Shown: positions 1 to 7,846 of the stretch, piece by piece
Numbering within the stretch: the first letter of the stretch is position 1
Layout of the letters: each line of letters opens with the position of its first letter
Source of the DNA: Candidatus Melainabacteria bacterium
Lineage (GTDB): Bacteria; Cyanobacteriota; Vampirovibrionia; Obscuribacterales; Obscuribacteraceae
Direction: 5' to 3'
Assembly: GCA_003963305.1 (NCBI GenBank)
Contig: RXJR01000009.1
Location: forward strand, 372,150 to 436,149
DNA: 64,000 bases
The notes under the pieces: model-generated
What the model was told of the DNA's origin: nothing
Seen by the model: the letters and a program-made list of their open reading frames with translations, nothing else
Databases searched by the model: none
Made by a program: the position numbers and the translations under genes

Positions 1-1507
1 CTTTCGCTGCATTTTTCAGTTCGAGGGAATCGTCTGAGTGTACGATTTCGCCACTGCGCACCTCTAGTCTGCGGATTTTTGATTTCTCCTGGAAAATTAT
101 TCGTGAATTGAGAAGTCGTGTCAGAACTTTTCCGCGTAAATATGATTTGGCAATGCGTTTGAAGAGCCTGCCAAACTTCCCAGACACATCCTCGGGGGTG
201 TATTCGACCAGTGAATCGTCTGAATCTTCGTCCTCGAGATCATCGTCGTCGGGTTCGCCTGTGTCCAGGGGATTTGTAGCTTCACCATTGGACTGCTGTG
301 ACAGTCTGGCTGACTTACGGATAAATCTTATACAGAAAGCCATCAGATCTCGGGGAGTAGCAAGCAAAGTTGGATCGAGATTGTGCTCAGCGCAGAATAG
401 TTCAAAGCCACTGGAAATTAGATCTGTGGGCACTTCATCGAAAAATATCAACGGGTCATCTTCACCCGTGGTAAGCCAGGTGTGTACACGCGTGAACTGT
501 TCAAGAGCAAAGTGACCCGAAAATGGACCGATCGGGTGATCTATAGATTGTATGTAAGACATGGAGGATAAGTTTTCATCGAAAAAAGCCAGTTGCCGTT
601 GCTTCCGCTTCAAGCTGTAGTTGTAAGGTGGGTCGTGTCTTTTTATCTCGTCCGTTTCCAGTATCGCTGCCTCTAGTGCTGAGCCGCATTCGATGTGGTC
701 AATATTGTGCGTTTGAGTGAGCATCTCAAGCTTTCGTGGATCCTTATTGCGTTGTCCGCGAAAGTAGCTGTTGACTCGACTTTTCAATGATGTTGCCTTG
801 CCTACATAGAGAATTTCACCCCTGGCGTTCATCATTTTGTATACGCCAGGTTTATCTGGTAGTGAAAGGCGCTTTTCGCTTTCGAGTGGGTATTGATATT
901 TTGTGCGCTTGGTTTTTACCGGTTCCTTAAGCCAATCGCGGAGCTCCTCGACACTGTAGATGCCCTGTTTGGCGAGTTCGGCTACAAGTCCCTGCCAGAT
1001 TGAAAAAGTCATTTCGACGTGGTGAGAAGAGCGTTTCAATTCACAGTTTGATGCACCAAAGAAGCCACCAAGACCGCGTATTCCGCGTGTGGGTAGATTA
1101 GGAAACAGCCGTCTGGCAATTTGATACGTGCATATCAGATCAAGCGGAAACGGCTCGTCACCGTGCTTTTCAAAGAGTTCATGGAGAAAGGGCTTTTCAA
1201 ATGATGCATAATGCACCACTGCCGCATTTATTTGGTTTTCGGCACAATGTTTCTTCAGCGAGAAATATATTTCGCGTTCATGCACCGCATTGACCATCTC
1301 CTCATCTGATATTCCTGTAATTACCTGAATTCGAAATGGAATTTCCTTTTTGTCGGGTTGACTGACTAGTTTGCATTGAATCTTTCCCGGCTGCTGTTCG
1401 CTTGCGCTTGAGTCGCACCAGGCGATTTCAAGGATGCTGCCCAATACGGGATTTGCAGCTGTTGTCTGACAATCCAGAAACAAAAAGCGGTCACGCAATA
1501 GATTCAT
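1..1507 (-). CDS. DnaQ-like exonuclease / GIY-YIG (UvrC-N/Cho-type) nuclease fusion, C-terminus beyond the window
   Basis: Reading the minus strand from ATG at 1507 gives an open frame of about 502 codons that runs off the left edge. Residues ~8-165 resemble a DEDDh 3'-5' exonuclease (FLFLDCQTT, then VVHYASFEKPFL, then SSHHVEMTF). Residues ~218-300 form a GIY-YIG nuclease domain like the UvrC N-terminus (PGVYKMMNARGEILYVGKA, then LKSRVNSYF, then a downstream Glu before PPYNYS). This exonuclease-UvrC-like architecture is a known family implicated in DNA repair. The exonuclease acidic residues look altered: the DxE motif reads D-C-Q, the motif II Asp is Glu, and the Asp expected after the motif III His reads Thr. 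GIY-YIG residues look intact. An acidic linker (EPDDDDLEDEDSDD) precedes the part lost at the edge. The start lies 17 nt inside the upstream helicase gene, so the two are probably co-translated. Confidence 0.86.
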   Translation of the reverse strand, partial: MNLLRDRFLFLDCQTTAANPVLGSILEIAWCDSSASEQQPGKIQCKLVSQPDKKEIPFRIQVITGISDEEMVNAVHEREIYFSLKKHCAENQINAAVVHYASFEKPFLHELFEKHGDEPFPLDLICTYQIARRLFPNLPTRGIRGLGGFFGASNCELKRSSHHVEMTFSIWQGLVAELAKQGIYSVEELRDWLKEPVKTKRTKYQYPLESEKRLSLPDKPGVYKMMNARGEILYVGKATSLKSRVNSYFRGQRNKDPRKLEMLTQTHNIDHIECGSALEAAILETDEIKRHDPPYNYSLKRKQRQLAFFDENLSSMSYIQSIDHPIGPFSGHFALEQFTRVHTWLTTGEDDPLIFFDEVPTDLISSGFELFCAEHNLDPTLLATPRDLMAFCIRFIRKSARLSQQSNGEATNPLDTGEPDDDDLEDEDSDDSLVEYTPEDVSGKFGRLFKRIAKSYLRGKVLTRLLNSRIIFQEKSKIRRLEVRSGEIVHSDDSLELKNAAK

Positions 1508-3890
1508 GTGCTGGCTCAATTTGTTGCTCGCTTTCTTTCCAGAACTGTTGGATATCTGACAAAATGCTGCTCGAAACTAACTCGTTGACTGAAGTGTCGA
1601 ACCAGTCGTCTGGCATTGTGTCCACATAACTTGTTTCGACAAATCTTCTATCCATAAGCACTATCAAACCGCGATCGTTTTCTGAGCGAATTACTCTGCC
1701 TGCAGACTGGATTACCTTGGCCATTGCCGGATATGTATATGCATATTCGAAGCCAGAGCCGTAGTACTTTTCATAGTAACCGCGCAATAGTTCGCGTTCA
1801 AGATTGTAGTTCGGCAGGGCTGGTCCAACTATAATGGCGCCGATCACCGAATCTCCGGGATAGTCGACTCCTTCGGAAAAAACACCTCCCTGTACGGCGA
1901 AGATTAAAGTTGGCTCCTGTTGCGCTTTCAGCTGTTCGATGTAACGATTGACTTCGGTTGGGCGCATCTCAGGGGACTGTTTGATGAGAACAAATTTGTC
2001 AAATGTACATAGTTTTGCGACCTCATCGAGGAAACCAAAGCTAGGGAAAAAGACAAAATAGTTGCCCCGGCGAACCTCTGTAATTTTCATGATTGCTTGA
2101 GCGATCTTCTGGTAATTTTTGTCCCGATCCGAATACTTCGTCGACACTTGTGGGATTACAACAAGTTTGCGATTTAGTTTTGGAAACGGTGTCTGAAATT
2201 CCATTGTTTTTGTTTTTGCCGACTTGAAACCGGATAATTTTGCGTAGTATTCAAACGGTTTCAGGGTAGCTGAAAATGCCACCACGTTTGAGAATGCGTC
2301 ATGCGCTGCCTTCAGCTTTTCTGAAGCATCGCAGCAAGTTATTTTGATGCTAGCACCGAGTGAATTTTCGCTATAGGTGGCGAAAAAATTGTCACCTTCG
2401 AAATCCAGGGCAGCTGTGAAGTCTGCCCAATCTCCACAGAGTTTTAAAATTGGGTCTTTCTGCTCAATGTCTATTTTTGCACCAAGGTAACGCATGACGA
2501 AATCTTTCAGGCGCTCGTTATGGTCCTTGAATGAATCCGGTATTACTTCAAGTTTTGCCTGTCTCGTACCATTGGGCTTGCACGAATATATGATTTCGAT
2601 GCCTTTGTTAATGAGCGTTAGCGCTTCGGAGACGAAATTATGATTTTGTGTGGTCAAATCATTTTTTAGCAATTGCAAAGCGTATGTTGAAAGGCTGCCT
2701 GAATAATAATCAGTGGCTCGGCTCGGCAGATTGTGCGCCTCGTCGATGATCAGATTAGGTCTGTCCTTTTTCGCGGCGGTCTGATTGGTGAGACGCCCTA
2801 GCAATGAGCGCGGTGAAAAGACGTAATTGTAGTCTCCAATAACTACATCAGCACGTTCGATGCAATCGACACTAAGTTCGAATGGGCAGACTTTGTAATT
2901 CTCGCCCAGATCGCGAAAAGTCTGTGCTGAGAGATGTTTGTGTTTTGCTGCCTTGTTGACCAGGTCGTTTTCATAGACCTTTTGATAGTAATCTTTGGCA
3001 TATTCGCAATAGTGTGGATTGCAGATTTGTTCAGCTTTTGGGCACAGCCTGGCTTTGGCTGTGATAGTCAGTGAGCGTAATTTGGGCTGTTTTTTTTGCA
3101 GCCTTTTTATTGCGTCTTCAGCGACTGAATGCTGGCTGTTTTTTGGCGTTACGTAGACAACGGTTTGCCCGCGTGCAAACGCTTCCTTTATAACCGGAAA
3201 CATGACCCCGATCGTCTTTCCCAGTCCGGTTGGCGCCTGAATCAGCATCGGTTCATTATTAATCAGACCGGCCTCGACGTGATCGATGAGCTCGAGTTGA
3301 CTTTGCCGAGGCGTAGCAAAAGGAAACGTCACATTGCGGGCAATCATCTTTCTGCGTGCTGCGTCAGCTTCGCGCAGTTCTGCTTCAGCTACCAATTCAT
3401 CCAACCGTTTATCCAGCCAGGTTTCGTAGCTGGTCTGGTCGAAATGTATCGGTAGCTCTATCTCTTCGCCAGTGCGTGCCGAGACAAGTACGAAGCGACC
3501 GAGAGGCTTTACTCTCTCGGTAAGCATGAGCAGATACATATACGTTTTGAGTTGCATTGCGTAGGGATGATCGGCATTTTCCTTGAGCTTCTGCAACAAG
3601 TCCTGGATATCGAACGATGACTTGATTTCCTCGACTATAGTGACGGTGCCGTCCAGAATGCCGTCAATTTGTCCACTGACTATAAATTTGAAACCGCCAC
3701 GCTCGAAGGTGTGACTTACTTTGACTTCACAACGATAGTTGTAGAACTCGCTCTGGCGTTTCTTTTGCAAGGCGACATGTAGTTCTTGTCCATTGGTCGG
3801 TAACGAGCCGTAGCCCGAATTGACTTCTATGCTGCCAGTGCGTGGCAATGGCAGTGCGAAGTCTCGCACTCCAATGTTTATCTTTTTCAT
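1491..3890 (-). CDS. XPD/DinG-like Fe-S DNA helicase with N-terminal PD-(D/E)XK nuclease domain
   Basis: The 799-residue product has two parts. Residues ~40-190 resemble a Cas4/RecB-type PD-(D/E)XK nuclease (GQIDGI, then VEEIKSS, then a Q-x-K-T-Y-M-Y-L helix). The rest is a superfamily 2 helicase of the Rad3/XPD/DinG type: Walker A APTGLGKT at ~222, DEAH box DEAHNLP at ~381, and late motifs GVFSEGVDYPGD and QSAGRVIRSENDRG. Between Walker A and the DEAH box sit cysteines (CPKAEQIC, HYCEYAKDYY, CPFELSVDC) placed as expected for the 4Fe-4S cluster of XPD-family enzymes. It probably acts in DNA repair with the overlapping downstream exonuclease/GIY-YIG gene, whose ATG lies before this gene's stop. 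Family assignment is strong; the substrate is unknown. Confidence 0.88.
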   Translation of the reverse strand: MKKINIGVRDFALPLPRTGSIEVNSGYGSLPTNGQELHVALQKKRQSEFYNYRCEVKVSHTFERGGFKFIVSGQIDGILDGTVTIVEEIKSSFDIQDLLQKLKENADHPYAMQLKTYMYLLMLTERVKPLGRFVLVSARTGEEIELPIHFDQTSYETWLDKRLDELVAEAELREADAARRKMIARNVTFPFATPRQSQLELIDHVEAGLINNEPMLIQAPTGLGKTIGVMFPVIKEAFARGQTVVYVTPKNSQHSVAEDAIKRLQKKQPKLRSLTITAKARLCPKAEQICNPHYCEYAKDYYQKVYENDLVNKAAKHKHLSAQTFRDLGENYKVCPFELSVDCIERADVVIGDYNYVFSPRSLLGRLTNQTAAKKDRPNLIIDEAHNLPSRATDYYSGSLSTYALQLLKNDLTTQNHNFVSEALTLINKGIEIIYSCKPNGTRQAKLEVIPDSFKDHNERLKDFVMRYLGAKIDIEQKDPILKLCGDWADFTAALDFEGDNFFATYSENSLGASIKITCCDASEKLKAAHDAFSNVVAFSATLKPFEYYAKLSGFKSAKTKTMEFQTPFPKLNRKLVVIPQVSTKYSDRDKNYQKIAQAIMKITEVRRGNYFVFFPSFGFLDEVAKLCTFDKFVLIKQSPEMRPTEVNRYIEQLKAQQEPTLIFAVQGGVFSEGVDYPGDSVIGAIIVGPALPNYNLERELLRGYYEKYYGSGFEYAYTYPAMAKVIQSAGRVIRSENDRGLIVLMDRRFVETSYVDTMPDDWFDTSVNELVSSSILSDIQQFWKESEQQIEPAHESIA

Positions 3891-4214
3891 CTGTCGTCGG
3901 CACCGTATGTGGTGGGGGATTAAAACGACTTTTATACCATTGGTATGTATGGTAGTACCGGAATTAGCTTAAGTCAAGACGTTCCTGGATGAATTCGCTT
4001 GCAATTGACTTGCCAAGTGGAAAATGGTCACAGAGTTGATGCAAAAGGGGTTTTATCGGTGAAAAATTCAGCCAGTCGCGGTATTGTTAACCAAAGCCAG
4101 AAAGGCAATTCTGGTGAAGGTAGCTGAGCCGGGAACTAAGTTTTACAATGCGCGTTCTTGTTGTGTCTTATAATCGACAATCTGCAGGCTAACGTTTGCT
4201 TTGGAGAAGACGGA
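3891..4214. other. Divergent intergenic region
   Basis: This gap separates the minus-strand helicase from a plus-strand secreted protein, so it should hold both promoters. A TATAAT hexamer lies at 4169-4174, about 40 nt before the plus-strand ATG, without a clear -35 at standard spacing. An interrupted inverted repeat (TACCAT at 3935-3940, ATGGTA at 3949-3954) lies about 45 nt upstream of the helicase start and could be an operator. I see no gene here. Confidence 0.4.
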
Positions 4215-5699
4215 ATGAGTAGAAGAAAACTCGCTTTTGCTTGTGCGACAACTGTACTTGTGCAACTTGTTGTTCCTGTTTTTGCCAGTGACGCTGGTGC
4301 CTCTGGGACTTCTGGCAATTCTGCAAGTACTGCGAGTACTGCGAGTACTGCAAATGCTGCAAGTCCTCCTAATCCTGCAAATACTGTTAATACCGGTACT
4401 TCTGACAGCTCCAATGCGTCTGACCCATCGAACAGTGCGGCGATGTCCAGTTCGTCACAGGGCTCATCGCCCGCTGACCTGGTGTCGATCGAGTTAATGA
4501 GAGACGGACTGTCTGCTCCGTTGTTTTACTTGACGCCGGACATGCCGTTGAATGCTGCATATTTGCTTCCAATAGCTGATCCCGCTAATTTGTTGAAGGG
4601 CGAAGCGAAAGCATCCGAATCTAGCGATACAACTTCTGACACCACTTCCAATACCAATTCTGACGTTAAGGCTGGCGATAATTCCAATCAATCTGACAAG
4701 GCATCGGAATCACAAACAGCTGGCACTGGTGATGGTCCTGTAGTAATAGACAACGATCTCGAAAAAGAGATTCAGGTAACAGAATACGTCTGGAAAGAGA
4801 TTCCTGATAGTGAAGGAAAAATGCACATCGATGCGGGCGGCCGCTTTCCCGTCACTGTCGTTACTTCACACACGAGCAAAACAGCTAAGGTTGGAGATCC
4901 CGTTGAGGCTCGCCTGAAAGTTGATATCAAAATTGGTGGCAGATTGATCGCGCCAAAGGGTGCCAAAGTGATCGGTCACATTGCTACTTGCGAAAAGGCA
5001 AGAAAAATGATTCAGGCTGAGTTCAGCACAAAACGTTGGATGCGGCCAAGCGGTTCTTTAGGTGTGCAATTTGACGAAATACTCACTGCCAGTGGTGACC
5101 ACATACCGCTTGTGGCAACACCCGCACGACAGCCTCGAATCGTCAAAAATATGGCAGAGGGAAGAGTCCTCGGCGTCAATCACAAGGGGGAGATAGTCTC
5201 ACCTTTATCCAGTCAAGTTAAGTCGCAGGCCGCTCACCTGGGTATTCGCGCAGCCGCTTCAGCCGCGGGGCCGTTTAGTTTCGGGATCGTTCCGGTAGCA
5301 TATGGAGTCGCAGGCGCAATCAGCCCGAGTTTCGCTTTTATGCATCCGGTCGGAAAAAATGTTCGTCACCGCAGGCTGAAGGGATTTGGACTTGGTGTCG
5401 TTTCCGGTCTACCGGGTGGATTCCTGGTGGCAGACTCGATAATTCGAGGTGATGAAGCTATTATCAAGCCGGGTGATGAATTCCTGGCTGAGTTCAAGCA
5501 GAAGTTTACTGGCGAGGCTTCGACCGACGCTCAGCTGATGCCAAACGCAAAGGTCAAAGTTCATGGTGAAGTGATGCCGGGAGCGACCCCAACTGGCAAG
5601 TCAGGATCTGGTTCGTCAGGCAAGTCTGGTTCAGGTCCATCAAGCAAGGCGGGATCCAGTTCAGCGGGCAAGTCAGGTTCGAGCCCATCAGATAAATAG
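4215..5699 (+). CDS. Secreted low-complexity protein with a conserved central domain, function unknown
   Basis: The start is placed at ATG 4215 because it follows GGAGA and begins an ideal signal peptide (MSRRKLAFACATTVLVQLVVPVFA); a longer frame opens at 4158. The 494-residue product then has a Ser/Thr/Asn/Ala-rich stretch, a conserved-looking core around residues 210-300 (KVGDPVEARLKVDIKIGG, LIAPKGAKVIGHI) and a Ser/Gly/Lys-rich tail made of repeated SGKSGS-like words. The core resembles the beta-rich 'GDxVEAxLxxDxxxGGxxIxPKGxxVxGxV' pattern found in several bacterial exported proteins, but I cannot name the family. A glycine-rich hydrophobic stretch near residues 355-430 may contact a membrane. 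It precedes the M28 peptidase by 16 nt and is probably co-transcribed. Confidence 0.75.
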   Translation: MSRRKLAFACATTVLVQLVVPVFASDAGASGTSGNSASTASTASTANAASPPNPANTVNTGTSDSSNASDPSNSAAMSSSSQGSSPADLVSIELMRDGLSAPLFYLTPDMPLNAAYLLPIADPANLLKGEAKASESSDTTSDTTSNTNSDVKAGDNSNQSDKASESQTAGTGDGPVVIDNDLEKEIQVTEYVWKEIPDSEGKMHIDAGGRFPVTVVTSHTSKTAKVGDPVEARLKVDIKIGGRLIAPKGAKVIGHIATCEKARKMIQAEFSTKRWMRPSGSLGVQFDEILTASGDHIPLVATPARQPRIVKNMAEGRVLGVNHKGEIVSPLSSQVKSQAAHLGIRAAASAAGPFSFGIVPVAYGVAGAISPSFAFMHPVGKNVRHRRLKGFGLGVVSGLPGGFLVADSIIRGDEAIIKPGDEFLAEFKQKFTGEASTDAQLMPNAKVKVHGEVMPGATPTGKSGSGSSGKSGSGPSSKAGSSSAGKSGSSPSDK

Positions 5700-5715
5700 C
5701 GCAATTCGTAGTACC

Positions 5716-6771
5716 GTGATGAGCCTCAACGCCGACAGAACAAACCAGTCCAGCACGTTGATGAGCCAAAAGAGAACTTACTCGATCATTTGCGCAGCCA
5801 TCGTGCTGACAACGGCGGTAGCGTTCTATTGGCGTGTTACATGGCATTCGATGCCAGGTCAAACATTCAATGGTCCATTACCGCCACTGAGTGAGAAAGA
5901 AGTCACCATCCGTGATGCATTGGCTAAGCACGTCCATGTTCTTGCGGAAGATATTGGAGAGCGCAATTCAACTCAATTTGAGCACTTGAATAAAGCGGCT
6001 GAATACATAATTCAAGAGTTCAAGATTATTGGCTATCAGCCGAGGTTTCAGGCATATGAGCTGAATGGGAAAACCTACAAAAATATTGAGGTAGAAATTG
6101 CAGGTAAAGATCCAAATGCAGCTATTTTGATTGTGGGCGCACATTATGATTCTGCCTTGAATTCGCCAGGCGCTGATGACAATGCCTCCGGCGTCGCATC
6201 TTTGCTTGAATTGTCGCGGGCGCTGTGGGGCAAACAGTTTGACCGCAAAATCAAAATTGTCGCCTTTGCCAATGGTGAGCCGCCTTATGCAAATACTCCG
6301 GATTCAGGTAGCCATCGCTATGCTCAATTAGCAAAGGGCTACGGTGCAAAAATCAAAGGCATGATTTCACTGGACGAACTCGGCTATTACTCCGATTCGC
6401 CAGAGTCGGAGAAATTGCCGGTGAACATTTTTTCTTACTATCCAGCTGTTGGTGATTTCGTTATGGCGGTCGGAAATGCTGAGTCAGCATCGTTTTGTCG
6501 AGGCGCCGTCGAGTCATTCAGGAATAGCACAAAATTTCCGAGTGAGGGAATCATTTGTCGTGATTCGGTAAATCCTCAGGGCATGGAAGGGGTCGATCAT
6601 GTGGAGTTCTGGAAGGCTGGCTATCCGGCCGTCATGTTTACCGACACCGGGGCGGATCGGGACCCCGTTATCCATTCCGCTGAGGATGTTTCTAGCCGGG
6701 TAGATGCCGACAGGCTCTGCAGAGTCACCGGTGGGCTCGTCGCCGTGCTTATGAGTCTCGCTAGTAACTGA
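5716..6771 (+). CDS. M28-family (aminopeptidase-like) metallopeptidase, membrane-anchored or exported
   Basis: The 351-residue product has an N-terminal hydrophobic segment (YSIICAAIVLTTAVAFYW) that should anchor or export it. The metallopeptidase core shows M28 metal-ligand motifs in order: GAHYDS (~res 142), GADDNASG (~154), NGEPP (~188), LDELGYY (~222) and a late His in PVIHSAEDV. In this family the third motif normally reads EE, the first Glu being the general base and the second a zinc ligand; here it reads Gly-Glu, so the base may be missing. GTG at 5716 is followed directly by ATG at 5719, and an ATG at 5761 is also possible; none has a strong ribosome site. Confidence 0.82.
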   Translation: MMSLNADRTNQSSTLMSQKRTYSIICAAIVLTTAVAFYWRVTWHSMPGQTFNGPLPPLSEKEVTIRDALAKHVHVLAEDIGERNSTQFEHLNKAAEYIIQEFKIIGYQPRFQAYELNGKTYKNIEVEIAGKDPNAAILIVGAHYDSALNSPGADDNASGVASLLELSRALWGKQFDRKIKIVAFANGEPPYANTPDSGSHRYAQLAKGYGAKIKGMISLDELGYYSDSPESEKLPVNIFSYYPAVGDFVMAVGNAESASFCRGAVESFRNSTKFPSEGIICRDSVNPQGMEGVDHVEFWKAGYPAVMFTDTGADRDPVIHSAEDVSSRVDADRLCRVTGGLVAVLMSLASN

Positions 6772-6879
6772 AAAATATGTTCTTCTTGGAGCATTTGGCT
6801 GCCAACTACGTACAACCACGAATTTACATCAATGAAGCAGTAAGTATCATTGATCTGTTCAGAACTAAAGGGCAAAGAT

Positions 6880-7686
6880 ATGAAAGTTAGACGACTTGAG
6901 ACCCTGGTAGCTCTCGTAGCTTGTTTAACCCTGGCAAATCCGGTCTTCGCACAAAACGTCCTTCGGGGCAGTGCGCAGTACAGCGATCTCAATTCCGGCG
7001 GAGCGAATACTTCGTTGAAACGCAGCGATGTTCGTCCTTCGTCGAATGCGCCTGATTCGTTTGCTCCGCAAGGCGACGTCGGTGAGCCTGTGTTCGCGCC
7101 TGCTAGTTTCTCGGTTCCGTTGATGGCACCTCCCCCAGCACCTCCTGCGAATCCGGCTTTTGGACTAAACGCGCAGTCAGAGAGTGAGAGTGATTTTCAG
7201 GGTCAGCAAGGTGTGCCGGGTTTAGACCAGCAGCAGTATGCGCCTCACGCCTTGAGCGCTCAGCAAGATCAACAACCGCGTCAAATGTCGAATCCGAACG
7301 ACCCTGACAGCTCGCCAGAAATGAAACTGTTGTGGGATGCCTGGCATCATCGTGTGGCTGAGGCTGTATTCATTCGATACTCTACTATGGCTAACGCTGG
7401 ATTCGCGAACAGTCCGCCTATTGGCGCAATTGCGGCCTATACAGTCTCGCGTGACGGAAGGATTTCCAATGTGCATTTGAATCAGAAAAGCCCTAACGCG
7501 CTCTATAACGCCTGTGTGATTATGGCAATTCAATCTCTCAACGGAAACATGGCTATTTTGCAATTCCCACCGAACTCGCGACGTATGAGCGTTGAAAAGG
7601 TTGGTCAATTCACTCAAAATTACGGACAGCAAATCGGTTTCAAGACAGTTGTCGGAGATCAGGAAACTATCCCGGGCCGACGTTGA
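6880..7686 (+). CDS. Secreted protein with TonB-like C-terminal domain
   Basis: ATG 6880 is chosen over the in-frame start at 6850 because it follows AAAGGGCAAAG and opens a signal peptide (MKVRRLETLVALVACLTL then ANPVFAQ). Residues ~30-150 are Pro/Gln/Ser-rich and probably disordered. Residues ~160-245 have the layout of a TonB C-terminal domain: a helix with WDAWHHRVAEAVF, then AYTVSRDGRISNVHL, SPNALYNACVIMAIQSL, and LQFPPNSRRMSVE. With a cleavable signal peptide instead of a TonB anchor it is unlikely to be a true energy transducer. Similar periplasmic TonB_C-like proteins are common in bacteria with large exported proteomes, and their role is mostly unknown. Confidence 0.72.
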   Translation: MKVRRLETLVALVACLTLANPVFAQNVLRGSAQYSDLNSGGANTSLKRSDVRPSSNAPDSFAPQGDVGEPVFAPASFSVPLMAPPPAPPANPAFGLNAQSESESDFQGQQGVPGLDQQQYAPHALSAQQDQQPRQMSNPNDPDSSPEMKLLWDAWHHRVAEAVFIRYSTMANAGFANSPPIGAIAAYTVSRDGRISNVHLNQKSPNALYNACVIMAIQSLNGNMAILQFPPNSRRMSVEKVGQFTQNYGQQIGFKTVVGDQETIPGRR

Positions 7687-7700
7687 TTGGGGAAATCAGC

Positions 7701-7835
7701 TCCGTTTGAAACCGTTTGAGACTCGATTCCGTTTGAAACCGTTTGAGACTCGGTTCCGTTTGAAACCGTTTGAGACTCGGTTCCGTTTGAAACCGTCTAA
7801 GACTCAGCTCCGTTTGAAATCATTTGAGACTCAGC
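7701..7835. repeat. Five tandem copies of a 27-nt repeat between convergent genes
   Basis: The unit TCCGTTTGAAACCGTTTGAG + ACTCGAT is repeated five times without gaps. The first three copies are almost identical and the last two are diverged. It fills the space between the stop of the TonB-like gene (7686) and the stop of the MprF-like gene (7847). Because 27 is a multiple of three it stays open in one frame (RLKPFETRF repeats), but nothing suggests translation. Confidence 0.9.
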
Positions 7836-7846
7836 TCTTCTTAAGA

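Noticed and set aside
108-515. Plus-strand frame of 135 codons
   Set aside because: Antisense to the exonuclease/GIY-YIG gene, whose reading frame is supported by recognisable domains throughout.
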